Source: a bacterium (GTDB taxonomy: Bacteria; Spirochaetota; Leptospiria; Leptospirales; Leptonemataceae). Taken from it: 64,000 bases of DNA. The position numbers and the translations under genes were made by a program. Of this stretch, positions 9,396 to 17,474 are shown one piece after another. Positions within the stretch are counted from its first letter, which is position 1. Every line of letters begins with the position of its first letter. The stretch is from positions 1 to 64,000 of the forward strand of contig JANSYA010000010.1 in assembly GCA_024742665.1 (NCBI GenBank), in the 5' to 3' direction. The notes under the pieces were generated by a model, which did not search any database, was not told the DNA's origin, and saw only the letters and a list, made by a program, of their open reading frames with translations.

Positions 9396-10418
9396 ATGCA
9401 ATATTCAGCGGAATTAGAAAAAATCGCTCGCGACCTGGCGGGCGGTGACCGCGGCATTCTGGCCGCGGACGAAAGCACCGGCACTATCGGCAAACGCCTG
9501 CAAACGATCGGCGTCGAAAATACCGAAGAGCATCGTCGGGCCTATCGCGATCTTTTGTTTTCCGCGCCGGATGTTTCGAAGTACATCAGCGGCGTGATCC
9601 TCTATGACGAAACCATTCGTCAGAAGACGGCCGACGGCGTGGCCTTTCCCGAATTCATGCGCCAGAACAATATGATCCCGGGCATCAAAGTCGACACGGG
9701 CGCCAAAGACCTGGTCGCTTCCGACGGGGAAAAAATCACCGAAGGTCTCGACGGCCTGCGCGATCGCCTGGCGGAATATCATAAGCTTGGCGCGCGCTTC
9801 GCGAAGTGGCGCGCCGTAATTGAAATCGACGCGCAGCGCCCGAGCGAGTACGCGCTGACGACGAACGCCCACGCGCTCGCACGCTACGCCGCCCTGTGCC
9901 AGGAAGCGGGCATCGTGCCGATCGTCGAGCCCGAAGTGCTGATGGACGGCGATCACGACATCGCCCGCTGCTTTTCTGTAACCGAACACACCCTGCACAC
10001 TGTCTTTAACGCCCTGTACGATCAGCATGTGGTGCTCGAAAATATTCTGTTGAAACCGAACATGGTCATCTCCGGTAAAAAGTGCGCGCAGCAGGCGAGC
10101 GTCGAAGAAGTCGCGACTGAAACTCTGCGCTGCCTGAAGCGTGCGGTTCCGGCGGCGGTGCCCGGGATTGTTTTTCTATCGGGCGGCCAGTCCGACCAGC
10201 TGGCGACGGCGCACTTAAACGCCATGAATGCAAAGGGGCCGCTGCCCTGGCTTGTGAGCTTTTCGTACGGTCGCGCGCTGCAGGCGCCGGCCCTGAAGGC
10301 CTGGCAGGGCAAGACCGATCAGGTCGGCAAGGCGCAGGACGCTCTGCTGCTGCGAGCGCGCTTAAACAGCGCCGCGTGTTCGGCTGGTTATACCGTGGAC
10401 ATGGAAAAAACTTCCTGA
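9396..10418 (+). CDS. Class I fructose-bisphosphate aldolase
   Basis: A 340-residue Schiff-base aldolase cleaving fructose-1,6-bisphosphate in glycolysis and working in reverse in gluconeogenesis. The N-terminal GILAADESTGTIGKRL block is diagnostic. FAKWRAVI provides Lys138, PIVEPE the catalytic acids (Glu178, Glu180), and NILLKPNMV the Schiff-base Lys220. The length is close to that of animal-type class I enzymes, which occur in scattered bacteria. It stands alone, followed by a strong intrinsic terminator, so it is monocistronic. Because this type is not metal dependent, the cell may or may not also have a class II enzyme elsewhere. Confidence 0.95.
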   Translation: MQYSAELEKIARDLAGGDRGILAADESTGTIGKRLQTIGVENTEEHRRAYRDLLFSAPDVSKYISGVILYDETIRQKTADGVAFPEFMRQNNMIPGIKVDTGAKDLVASDGEKITEGLDGLRDRLAEYHKLGARFAKWRAVIEIDAQRPSEYALTTNAHALARYAALCQEAGIVPIVEPEVLMDGDHDIARCFSVTEHTLHTVFNALYDQHVVLENILLKPNMVISGKKCAQQASVEEVATETLRCLKRAVPAAVPGIVFLSGGQSDQLATAHLNAMNAKGPLPWLVSFSYGRALQAPALKAWQGKTDQVGKAQDALLLRARLNSAACSAGYTVDMEKTS

Positions 10419-10473
10419 AAAATTTTTCTGAAAAAGCTTTCGGAAAAGATCGCTTGAGCTAAATCGAAAAACA

Positions 10474-10501
10474 AGGCCGGGGGCTTCGCGGCCTGGTTTT
10501 T
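10474..10501 (+). terminator. Intrinsic terminator after aldolase
   Basis: The stem AGGCCG (10474-10479) pairs with CGGCCT (10489-10494), with loop GGGGCTTCG and a T-run at 10497-10501. It ends the aldolase transcript just before the convergent SRPBCC gene. Confidence 0.8.
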
Positions 10502-10504
10502 CAA

Positions 10505-11149
10505 TCAATTGTCACGGAGCCTCTGCATTTGCAGGCAGGCGCGCACATAGTACGGCAAAACTTCTTCGTACATCGCAAAGAAATTCGGCGGCGGTGATTT
10601 TGCGTTGAGTTTGCAGCTCAGATATTCCAGGTGCGTGTGCCAGCCCGCTCCGCTTCCAGGAATATGATGGGGCTCTACGCGGCGATGCGTCAGGATCAGG
10701 CGAACCTGTCGCCCTTCTTCTGAGCCCCGGGTGTGCGGAAGGCTTTCGAGTTCGAATACGACCTCGGAGCGCTCCGAGGATCGCTCCGAGGATCGCTCCG
10801 AGGATCGCATGGAAGCCGGCCCGGGCGATGGATGATCGTCGTCCGCTTCGCCCGGACGGACGTTTTCCCAGGTGAAGGCCAGGATATGGGGCGGCGAGAC
10901 CCGAAGGATTTCGCCGCGAATTTCGCCTGGCACGCGCATCGGCACGCGCTCACTGTCCTGGGAGAGCGCGATGCTTGCGCCTGGCGTCGATGGGATGTCG
11001 TCGTCGAGCAGCCAGCCGGCCAGGTATTCTTTTTTTGTCAGGTAGTCCCAGGCGAGTTCGATCGGACCGGGCAGGATCCGTTCAAATTGAATGGTGTGGC
11101 GGTCTATAAGACGGCCGCGTTCCCGCTGTCGACGCTGGCGTTCGTTCAT
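10505..11149 (-). CDS. SRPBCC / AHSA1-like domain protein
   Basis: A 214-residue START-like protein (IQFERILPGPIELAWDYLT near the N-terminus, then GEIRGEILRVSPPHILAFTW). The AHSA1/CalC-type fold binds hydrophobic ligands. It is the last gene of a three-gene minus-strand operon: its ATG follows the ArsR stop codon after a single base. ArsR-SRPBCC pairs are common, the SRPBCC protein being the regulated product. An Arg/Ser/Glu-rich loop (RSSERSSERSSER) is encoded by a 12-bp repeat at about 10776-10808 and looks like a recent in-frame expansion inside the domain. The natural ligand is unknown. Confidence 0.85.
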   Translation of the reverse strand: MNERQRRQRERGRLIDRHTIQFERILPGPIELAWDYLTKKEYLAGWLLDDDIPSTPGASIALSQDSERVPMRVPGEIRGEILRVSPPHILAFTWENVRPGEADDDHPSPGPASMRSSERSSERSSERSEVVFELESLPHTRGSEEGRQVRLILTHRRVEPHHIPGSGAGWHTHLEYLSCKLNAKSPPPNFFAMYEEVLPYYVRACLQMQRLRDN

Positions 11150-11150
11150 T

Positions 11151-11507
11151 TCATTTACGTTTGCGCCCGCTTTTGTGTGCGCCTTTGCTTTCGCGTTGCT
11201 TTTTTGTCGCGGCCTGACGCAGGGATGCTTCCAGCCGGTCCAGCCGTGGATTCCAGAAACCGCGCAGGTTTTGCAACCACGCTTCTACTTCAGCGAGGCC
11301 TTCCGGATCGGGAGCATAAAATCGTTTCTGTGCATCAACCCGCGCCTGTACCAGGCGGGCTTCGCGCAAAATTTTCAGGTGCTGCGAAACCGCGGGAGCG
11401 CTGATCGAGAAACTGCCGGCGATCTCTCCAGCCGATAGTTCACTCTTCGCGAGCAGCTCGACGATACGCCGTCGGGTGGGATCGGCCAGGGCCGCAAATA
11501 CGCTCAT
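11151..11507 (-). CDS. ArsR-family winged-helix transcriptional regulator
   Basis: A 118-residue DNA-binding repressor-type protein: LADPTRRRIVELLAKSELSAGEIA, then SAPAVSQHLKILREARLV, the standard ArsR recognition helix, and a basic C-terminal tail (KSGRKRK). No metal-binding cysteine pair is visible, so it belongs to the ArsR subgroup coupled to SRPBCC genes rather than to metal sensors. Its start overlaps the stop of the SnoaL-like gene (ATGA at 11504-11507) and its stop is one base from the SRPBCC start, so the three are translationally coupled. The inverted repeat at 11878-11925 may be its own operator. Confidence 0.9.
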   Translation of the reverse strand: MSVFAALADPTRRRIVELLAKSELSAGEIAGSFSISAPAVSQHLKILREARLVQARVDAQKRFYAPDPEGLAEVEAWLQNLRGFWNPRLDRLEASLRQAATKKQRESKGAHKSGRKRK

Positions 11508-11875
11508 GTCGATTTGCTCCTGCGCGTCTGACCCGGATCGTAATAAAAATACTCTTCGGCGATGCGATCGCCGGTCCAGCGCTGGAGAGCGACTTCATCC
11601 TGGCGAATCTCGCGCCCGCGGCTTGTGCCGGAAAAGATATAGCGGATCGCCACGCGGTCCCCATCGATCAGAACGCTGGTCGGTTGAAACTGGACCCGCT
11701 CGAAGCTCGCGAGCATGCGTTCTTCGTGCTTGATAAGCTCCGCAATACCACGCCGCGGCGACTGCTGATTTTCCTGCTGGAGCGCGTCGTCGGTGTAAAA
11801 ATTTCGCAGGGCGTCGATGGTCTGGCCGGACTTCACCAGACCAAGAAACTGCTGCACGCGATCTTCTGTAGGCAT
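11504..11875 (-). CDS. SnoaL-like / NTF2-fold protein
   Basis: A 123-residue small alpha+beta-barrel protein of the SnoaL/NTF2 superfamily: EDRVQQFLGLVKSGQTIDAL, RNFYTDDALQQEN, RRGIAELIKHEERML and a C-terminal VALQRWTGDRIAEEYFYYDP. It is the first gene of the operon with ArsR and SRPBCC, overlapping ArsR by four bases. The start at 11875 is chosen because GGGAGAG lies just upstream; that ribosome-binding site is buried in a long hairpin. The fold serves as isomerase, cyclase or ligand-binding protein, so the reaction cannot be assigned. Confidence 0.8.
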   Translation of the reverse strand: MPTEDRVQQFLGLVKSGQTIDALRNFYTDDALQQENQQSPRRGIAELIKHEERMLASFERVQFQPTSVLIDGDRVAIRYIFSGTSRGREIRQDEVALQRWTGDRIAEEYFYYDPGQTRRSKST

Positions 11876-11877
11876 AG

Positions 11878-11925
11878 CTGCTCTCCCGGGATGCCGCACT
11901 GGCCGGCGGTATCCCGGGAGAGCAG
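11878..11925 (-). promoter_or_regulatory. Long inverted repeat covering the operon's ribosome-binding site
   Basis: Left arm CTGCTCTCCCGGGAT (11878-11892) and right arm ATCCCGGGAGAGCAG (11911-11925) are perfect 15-base complements. A wobble pair plus four more pairs extend inward to a loop of about eight bases. In the minus-strand transcript the 3' arm contains the GGGAGAG ribosome-binding site, two bases before the ATG at 11875. It may act as an RNA switch on translation, or as a palindromic operator for the ArsR protein. Confidence 0.7.
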
Positions 11926-12037
11926 ACTGCGCGACACCTGTATTTAAATCAAGTCTTAATTAAGCAATTTCTAAAATAAGGCGGCCGCCAGCCGCTCGCT
12001 GTGAGGGCGGGGTTGGGGTGGAGTCGAGAACGGAGGC

Positions 12038-12670
12038 TTAGCCGACCCGGCCGCTGGTGACGTTTTCGCGCACGAGAATAAAACCGAAGATCATGCGATC
12101 GATGGAGCGATCGAGAATCAGGCGTTCGCGCTGGTCCAGAACGCCGTCCGACACGGCCTGGCCCAGGAATTTGATCAGGGCCGGCAGGCGTTCTTTGCGC
12201 AGACGCGAAAGCCACATGCGAAAGGCGTTGTTGCTCAGGCGCTGGTAGCGACCGAGACGTCCCTGACCCTGCCAGGACTGGCCGCGCACCGTAATCAGCA
12301 TGCGAAAATCGTAGCGTGGGTGGGTGGCCGTCAAATTTGTGCGGCCGTCGAGCACGCGGCGCAGCTGGACGAAATGATTCAGGCCGTCATCCAGGGCGGC
12401 GATCAATTCGAAGCGCTCCACTCCTACCAGGTGTCCGTCGTCAGTCAGAGAGCTGTACAGCGCCTGGATCTGGTTTACGGTCAGGATGCTTTTGCGCAGC
12501 CAGAAGGACGTTGCTTCTTTATCGTACGAATACGAAGATTTGTTTGCGGCCGGCGACCCATGTCCGGGGGCCTGTGCGTGACCGGGATCGTCGTCGGGAT
12601 AGGCCGGAATCGCGCCGCGAATGCTCAGCGCGCCTTCCTCGTTGATTTCCTGAGTGTTGCCGGAGTTCAT
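12038..12670 (-). CDS. Hypothetical protein
   Basis: About 210 residues from the ATG at 12670; the frame is open to 12709. I do not recognise the family. The first 50 residues are polar and low complexity. From about residue 55 comes a helical region (WLRKSILTVNQIQALYSSL, FELIAALDDGLNHFVQLRRVL), then a basic stretch around RLGRYQRLSNNAFRMWLSRLRKER and a final helix RSIDRMIFGFILVRENV. No signal peptide is seen. It is divergent from the valine-pyruvate aminotransferase gene with 47 bp between starts, so the two may share a control region. It is probably a real gene. Confidence 0.65.
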   Translation of the reverse strand: MNSGNTQEINEEGALSIRGAIPAYPDDDPGHAQAPGHGSPAANKSSYSYDKEATSFWLRKSILTVNQIQALYSSLTDDGHLVGVERFELIAALDDGLNHFVQLRRVLDGRTNLTATHPRYDFRMLITVRGQSWQGQGRLGRYQRLSNNAFRMWLSRLRKERLPALIKFLGQAVSDGVLDQRERLILDRSIDRMIFGFILVRENVTSGRVG

Positions 12671-12717
12671 GGCTGCCTGGAGCGTCGATGCGAGCGGTCT
12701 CGCGCGCAAGTAAAAAT

Positions 12718-14148
12718 ATGCCGGCTGAATCTTCCTCTAATCCCCAGAACCTCGACGCAGAAGACTTCCAAACCGGCGACGATCGGAAATCGTCCGACGC
12801 GAACGCGGGGCCGACTCTGTCGCGCTACGGGGAACGCTTCTCCGTCGACTCGGGTATTCTGGAATTGATGCAGGACCTCGATCTGGCTCTGAACGCTTCC
12901 GGCGGTGAAAATCAAAAAGAATACTTGATGCTCGGCGGCGGCAACCCCGCGCATATTCCACAGGTCGAGGCGAAGCTGCGATCGGCGATGCAGGCGTTGA
13001 TGGCCGACGGCGATCGTTTCGAACGCATGATCGGAATCTACGATCATCCCCAGGGCAGCACCGATTTTCGCCGCGCGGTATCGGAGCTGCTCCGGTCCAG
13101 CTGCGGCTGGGATATCGGTCCCGAACATGTCGCGCTGACGAACGGCAGCCAGAGCTCGTTTTTTCAGCTCTTTAATCTGCTGGGCGGCGAAAGTCGCGAT
13201 GGTCGTATGCGTCGAATCCTGCTGCCTTTGATTCCGGAATACATCGGCTACGGCGATACGGGTATCGCCGCGGATCTATTCGAATCGCTGCCGCCGCGGA
13301 TTGAATATTACGAAGATCGCACGTTCAAGTACCACGTCGACTTCGACGCATTAGAAGCGCGGCTTAGATCGTCGAATTCCGGCGGCGAGGTCGCGGCTCT
13401 GTGCGTTTCGCGGCCGACGAATCCCAGCGGCAACGTCCTGAGCGATGCGGATCTGGAGCGACTCTCGGATCTGGCGAGCGAGGCGGGGGCGCCCCTGATC
13501 GTCGACTGCGCGTACGGCCTACCCTTCCCGGGTATCGATTTTAGCGGGAGCCGGCCGTTCTGGAATTCCAATACCATCGTAACTTTGAGTCTTTCGAAGT
13601 TTGGACTGCCGGGCGTTCGCACGGGCATCGTCGTTGCGCATCCAGAGATCGCGGCGGGGCTGCGTCGCATGAACGCCGTCATGAATCTGGCCAGCGGCGG
13701 CGTCGGCCCGGCCCTGGCCAGAGATCTGGTTCGGTCGGGAGAAATTTTAGATCTCAGCCGCGACATTATCGCTCCGTTTTATCGACGCAAGTCCGACGCC
13801 GCGGTGCGGATCTTTCACGAGCTCTTCGAAGATCTGCCGGAGTGCCGGGTGCATCGCAACGAAGGCGCATTCTTTTTGTGGCTGTGGTTTAGGAGATTGC
13901 CCATCGGCACGGATCGGCTTTACGAACGCCTAAAAGAGCGGGGAGTGCTGGTCGTTCCGGGCAGGTATTATTTTCCCGGCCTGCTGGAATCGTCGCAGGC
14001 TCCGGACTTCGCGTCGCAGGAATTTATTCGAAGTCATCCGCATGAATGCATTCGGATCAGCTGCGCCCGGCCGGAGGAAGTGGTCTCGGAAGGTCTGAGC
14101 CGCATCGCGGCGGAAGTGCGCGCTGCCTATCATGACGCCGGCGCATAG
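12718..14148 (+). CDS. avtA: Valine-pyruvate aminotransferase
   Basis: A 476-residue fold-type I PLP aminotransferase matching AvtA, which interconverts valine and pyruvate with 2-oxoisovalerate and alanine. Diagnostic segments are LGGGNPAHIP near the N-terminus, YDHPQGSTDFRRAVSELL, ALTNGSQSSFFQLFNLLGG, RPTNPSGNVL, the PLP-binding SLSKFGLPGVRTG with Lys294, and NEGAFFLWLWF near the end. An upstream in-frame ATG at 12688 is possible, but 12718 places the polar N-terminus near the normal family start. It functions in branched-chain amino acid and alanine metabolism. It stands alone, divergent from an unknown gene. Confidence 0.92.
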   Translation: MPAESSSNPQNLDAEDFQTGDDRKSSDANAGPTLSRYGERFSVDSGILELMQDLDLALNASGGENQKEYLMLGGGNPAHIPQVEAKLRSAMQALMADGDRFERMIGIYDHPQGSTDFRRAVSELLRSSCGWDIGPEHVALTNGSQSSFFQLFNLLGGESRDGRMRRILLPLIPEYIGYGDTGIAADLFESLPPRIEYYEDRTFKYHVDFDALEARLRSSNSGGEVAALCVSRPTNPSGNVLSDADLERLSDLASEAGAPLIVDCAYGLPFPGIDFSGSRPFWNSNTIVTLSLSKFGLPGVRTGIVVAHPEIAAGLRRMNAVMNLASGGVGPALARDLVRSGEILDLSRDIIAPFYRRKSDAAVRIFHELFEDLPECRVHRNEGAFFLWLWFRRLPIGTDRLYERLKERGVLVVPGRYYFPGLLESSQAPDFASQEFIRSHPHECIRISCARPEEVVSEGLSRIAAEVRAAYHDAGA

Positions 14149-14238
14149 GGGCGCATGCGTTAAGGAATTCTCGCCGGAACTTTCGCTCACAAAGATTTTC
14201 TGAATTGACCTTTCGCTTTGGGAGGCTCTGCTGGCGGT

Positions 14239-15906
14239 GTGATTCGCCGGATCTCGGATTCCCTGGCACGCACCCGGACTCTCTCACGGGATCTGGCCGC
14301 CGGGCTGGTCATTACAATGAGCCTCGTACTGGGCGCGGTCGGCTTTTTTATCTATACGGTCGGCGTGCGCGAAGCGGAGAATACTCTGCGCTTCCAGGGC
14401 GAAGATACCCTGACCGATTTGCAGACTCTGCTCAGGCCCTATCTACAAAACGGCGATGCCAGCGGCGCCCGCGGAGTGGTCAGCGCTTTTTTGCAGGCCG
14501 GGCGGGTGCTGGAAATTCGTGTGCTGGACGCGGGCGGCGATTTGATTGTCGGCGGCAGTCGCAACTACAATCCCCAGGCGATGCTGCAGCTATCCGCGGA
14601 GATGCGCCTGGCTGACGGCGACCCGGGCCGGCTGCTGGTGACGCTATCGCGCGAGTCGGTGCTCGAACGCAAACGCCGCATTTTGTATACGATCATCGTG
14701 GTCGCCGGCTTTGTCGTACTTTCGATTATCTTTTCGACGCGAATTCTGCTGCGGCGTTTTTTGCGGGCGCCTCTCGATGAACTGCGTCGGGGCATTCAGC
14801 GGATTTCAGCGGGGGAGTACGGCCGCAGTCTGCCGCCGGTCCGCCAGCAGGATATCCAGCGCATTATTCAGAGCGTCAATCAGATGGCGCATTCGATTGA
14901 GCGTCGGGACCAGTCGATCAAACGTTATGCGACGGAGCTGGAGAAGTCCAACGATCTGTTGGAACGGCGCGTACTGGATTTGAATCTGGCGCGGGTTCGG
15001 ATCGAGAATTCTGAAAAGAAGTACAAACATCTGGTAGAGAGCTCCCAGGAACTTGTATTTTCGTTAGATGAAAACGGCGTATTCTTAACGATCAATCGCG
15101 CCGTTCGCAATCATCTGGGCCTGCGCCCGGAGCGAGTGCGAGGCACGCGCTTTGAAGATCATCTCTATAGCTTCGATGAAAAATCGGCTTTTCTTTCGCG
15201 CGATCGATTTCGCGAACAGCTCGAACGTTTGCTGAGCGAAAAACAGGCGGTCAATTTTCAAACGGCTTTGAGTACGGTGCGGGATGAACCGCGTGAGTTG
15301 GACGTGCGCCTCGAATATATTCCCGTCGGCGATGAAACCGCGCCGGGTTCCGGCAGCTTCGTGATCTTCGGCAAGGCCGCGAGCGTTTCCGAGGACGTCC
15401 TGCTGCGGCATTTGCTGCACGAAACGCGGCGCTATGAAATCGGAAACTACCTGACTGTGGCCGACCAGCTGGCAAGCACCATCACCGCGGCGGTCGGGCG
15501 TCACCTGGACGAAGACGCGACGATCGGCGTGCGCATCGGTCTGCGGGAGATCCTGATCAATTCGATCGAACACGGCAACCTTGCGATATCGTTCGAAGAA
15601 AAGAGCCGGACTCTGGAGAATGGCACGTATCTCGATTTGATTCAAGAACGTCAGCGAGATTCCCGCTATCGCGACCGCAGCCTGGGCGTGCTCTATTCCC
15701 TGCGAGCCGGCCGGGTGCTCTTTGCGATTCAGGATCAGGGGGAGGGCTTTGACCATCGTGCGGCCTTCGCGAAGGAGCCGGTGGGCAACGATCTCTTTCA
15801 CGGCCGGGGCATTACGATCGTTCGGAAATTCTTCGACGTGGTCCGCTACAACGACGCCGGCAACCGCGTAATCCTGATCAAGAAAATGCATGAGTCCGCG
15901 AAGTGA
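14239..15906 (+). CDS. Membrane sensor with HAMP, PAS and RsbW-type ATPase domain
   Basis: About 555 residues. Two transmembrane segments (LVITMSLVLGAVGFFIYTV near residue 20, and a second near 145-165) flank an extracytoplasmic sensing region of about 100 residues. Then come HAMP (RAPLDELRRGIQRISAGEYG), a coiled coil, a PAS domain, and a C-terminal HATPase of the anti-sigma serine-kinase type (N-box LREILINSIEHGN, G-box IQDQGEGFD). I see no phosphoacceptor His box between PAS and the ATPase, so it is more likely a partner-switch kinase than a classical histidine kinase. A GTG at 14239 and a TTG at 14218 are both possible starts. Confidence 0.8.
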   Translation: MIRRISDSLARTRTLSRDLAAGLVITMSLVLGAVGFFIYTVGVREAENTLRFQGEDTLTDLQTLLRPYLQNGDASGARGVVSAFLQAGRVLEIRVLDAGGDLIVGGSRNYNPQAMLQLSAEMRLADGDPGRLLVTLSRESVLERKRRILYTIIVVAGFVVLSIIFSTRILLRRFLRAPLDELRRGIQRISAGEYGRSLPPVRQQDIQRIIQSVNQMAHSIERRDQSIKRYATELEKSNDLLERRVLDLNLARVRIENSEKKYKHLVESSQELVFSLDENGVFLTINRAVRNHLGLRPERVRGTRFEDHLYSFDEKSAFLSRDRFREQLERLLSEKQAVNFQTALSTVRDEPRELDVRLEYIPVGDETAPGSGSFVIFGKAASVSEDVLLRHLLHETRRYEIGNYLTVADQLASTITAAVGRHLDEDATIGVRIGLREILINSIEHGNLAISFEEKSRTLENGTYLDLIQERQRDSRYRDRSLGVLYSLRAGRVLFAIQDQGEGFDHRAAFAKEPVGNDLFHGRGITIVRKFFDVVRYNDAGNRVILIKKMHESAK

Positions 15907-15910
15907 GCCC

Positions 15911-16027
15911 GCGTAGCGGGCGAATTGAATACGCGTAGCGGGCGAATTGAATACGCGTAGCGGGCGAATTGAATACGCGTAGCGGGCGAATTGAATACGC
16001 GTAGCGGGCGAATTGAATACGCGTAGC
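15911..16027. repeat. Five perfect 22-bp tandem repeats plus partial sixth
   Basis: Units of 22 bp (GCGTAGCGGGCGAATTGAATAC) start at 15911, 15933, 15955, 15977 and 15999, followed by a seven-base partial at 16021. The array fills the space between two convergent stop codons (15906 and 16035). Each junction creates the palindrome TACGCGTA. The unit length, close to two helical turns, would put bound proteins on one face of the DNA. Confidence 0.95.
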
Positions 16028-16034
16028 AATCGCG

Positions 16035-16634
16035 TTAGTCGTCGGACGCGGAAGCTTCCGCAAAGAGCTGATCGCGTTCTCCGTGCTTGATGTCCAGCCA
16101 GCTCTGATTCTCAGAGGAAGTCTCAGCATCTCCGGCGGGTATCATCAGTCGGTACTCTGCTTCGGCCGGGCTTTCGTTTTCGCCATCGCCTTCTGAAATA
16201 TCCAGGAAATCCGCCAGCGAAGCCATCGCCAGCGGGCCGAGGCGGGCGGGGACCAGACGTTCGGGCAGCAGAATCCCCAGGGTGTGTTCATCGTATACGG
16301 TCAAACCGTCGGCGGGCACGCTGATGTTCTGGCGTGAGTCCAATCGCAGATCCAGGGTGGGGATCGTTTCGCCTCCGGCGTTGGTGCCGGTGGAAACCAG
16401 AACCGTTTCCACAATCAGGGGAAATCCGGATACGCGATCAAGGCTTGCGTGCTCCAGCAGTTCGCCGAAGCGATTGACGATATAGTACTCTTCGCCTTCG
16501 CGATCCCGGCGCAGGTTCGCCTTGAAGTACTTCAGCACGTCGGGGTTGACGATTTGATTGGGGCCGAACCACCAGCGATCCGCCGCGTCGACGTGGATTC
16601 CCGGTTTGGTCCGGCGGGCTTTCGTCTCAGTCAT
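16035..16634 (-). CDS. DUF1285-like protein
   Basis: About 199 residues. The N-terminal half (DRWWFGPNQIVNPDVLKYF, KANLRRDREGEEYYIVNRFG, then VSGFPLIVETV) follows the shape of the DUF1285 family, small beta-rich proteins of unknown function. The match is my pattern judgement, not proven. The C-terminal third is acidic and polar (DISEGDGENESPAEAE). The ATG at 16634 lies six bases after the stop of the upstream lipoprotein gene, so the two form an operon. A TTG start six bases earlier is possible. There is no signal peptide, so it is predicted cytoplasmic. Confidence 0.6.
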   Translation of the reverse strand: MTETKARRTKPGIHVDAADRWWFGPNQIVNPDVLKYFKANLRRDREGEEYYIVNRFGELLEHASLDRVSGFPLIVETVLVSTGTNAGGETIPTLDLRLDSRQNISVPADGLTVYDEHTLGILLPERLVPARLGPLAMASLADFLDISEGDGENESPAEAEYRLMIPAGDAETSSENQSWLDIKHGERDQLFAEASASDD

Positions 16635-16640
16635 GTGCAA

Positions 16641-17087
16641 TCATCCGTCGTCTGCATCCGGAGCGTCTGTATTGGAAACGTAATTAAAGAGCATCAGGGT
16701 CAAAACTCCGGTCTCCAGGTCCAGCTGTCCGGTCTCGATCGACTGGGAGTAGCGCCCGTCGGTGGGACTGCCGGTAATGACGGCGTTATTGTAGCGGCTG
16801 CGGCGCACGAGCCAGAGACCCTCGGCGCCGCGCTCCCGGGCCTGGTTTTTCAAGAAGCGGCGAAAGTTGCGATTTTGCAAATCGGCCGCGGCGTCTTTCA
16901 CGACCAGATAGCCCAATCGTTCGTAAGACTTGCGCGGCGCGCCCGTGCGAATTTCAACTTCATCGACGTCCAGGCGGCGGAGCGCGGGATATTCGGGGGT
17001 GGGGTAGAACTCGACCGAATAGCAGGCCGGTATGAGCGCGAAAATAATCACCGCCGTCGTGAATCTGGAAAGGAAATGTACTTTCAT
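16641..17087 (-). CDS. Small lipoprotein of unknown function
   Basis: About 148 residues. From the ATG at 17087 (AGGA just upstream), MKVHFLSRFTTAVIIFALIP is followed by ACYSVEF, a signal peptide with a lipobox-like IPAC and lipidation at Cys22. The mature part contains LRRLDVDEVEIRTG, SYERLGYLVVKD and RGAEGLWLVRRSRY, a small alpha/beta pattern reminiscent of YbjQ-like or stress-lipoprotein folds. No family can be named. It is cotranscribed with the DUF1285-like gene and divergent from a small membrane protein gene, whose start is 30 bp away. Confidence 0.75.
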   Translation of the reverse strand: MKVHFLSRFTTAVIIFALIPACYSVEFYPTPEYPALRRLDVDEVEIRTGAPRKSYERLGYLVVKDAAADLQNRNFRRFLKNQARERGAEGLWLVRRSRYNNAVITGSPTDGRYSQSIETGQLDLETGVLTLMLFNYVSNTDAPDADDG

Positions 17088-17117
17088 TCCTGTGTGTGAC
17101 CTGAATTTTGTATTCGC

Positions 17118-17405
17118 ATGAGCGAAGAATCGGAGCAGGAGCGCGACGGACAGAGTCAGCCAAAGCAGTCGGGCGGCGAAAGCCTGAAGGCGCTGATTCC
17201 GCTTTTGACCGATTTGATTCCCATTTTCCTGGACCGCTGGGCTGACGTCAATCAGCGACCTTCGGTGCGGGATCTGGAAGAGCGCCAGTCCCGCATGGGG
17301 CGGCGCATCAAGAAAATCGCCGGCCAGCTGAAATGGCACCGAATCCTGTTCATCGGGCTCGTGATCTGGAATATCATTTTAACGGCCCTGCATGTAATCA
17401 AGTAA
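17118..17405 (+). CDS. Small single-span membrane protein
   Basis: 95 residues: a polar N-terminus (SEESEQERDGQSQPKQ), an amphipathic hydrophobic segment (ALIPLLTDLIPIFLDRWADV), a charged linker RDLEERQSRMGRRIKKIAG and a C-terminal transmembrane helix ILFIGLVIWNIILTALHVI. It is not recognised. It is divergent from the lipoprotein gene and precedes another unknown gene by 69 bp on the same strand. Coding bias looks like its neighbours, so I take it as real. Confidence 0.6.
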   Translation: MSEESEQERDGQSQPKQSGGESLKALIPLLTDLIPIFLDRWADVNQRPSVRDLEERQSRMGRRIKKIAGQLKWHRILFIGLVIWNIILTALHVIK

Positions 17406-17474
17406 ACAAATGGCGTCGCCGGAATGAATCCCGCGGATTTGTATAAATCGCGCGGTCGCATAAGCTGACGGGGT

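Noticed and set aside
15911-16027. CRISPR array
   Set aside because: Units are contiguous 22-bp repeats without variable spacers, and no cas gene is present.
15085-16029. Long minus-strand frame with RVFNSPATRIQFA repeats
   Set aside because: It is the shadow of the membrane sensor gene plus the 22-bp array; no independent start or family.
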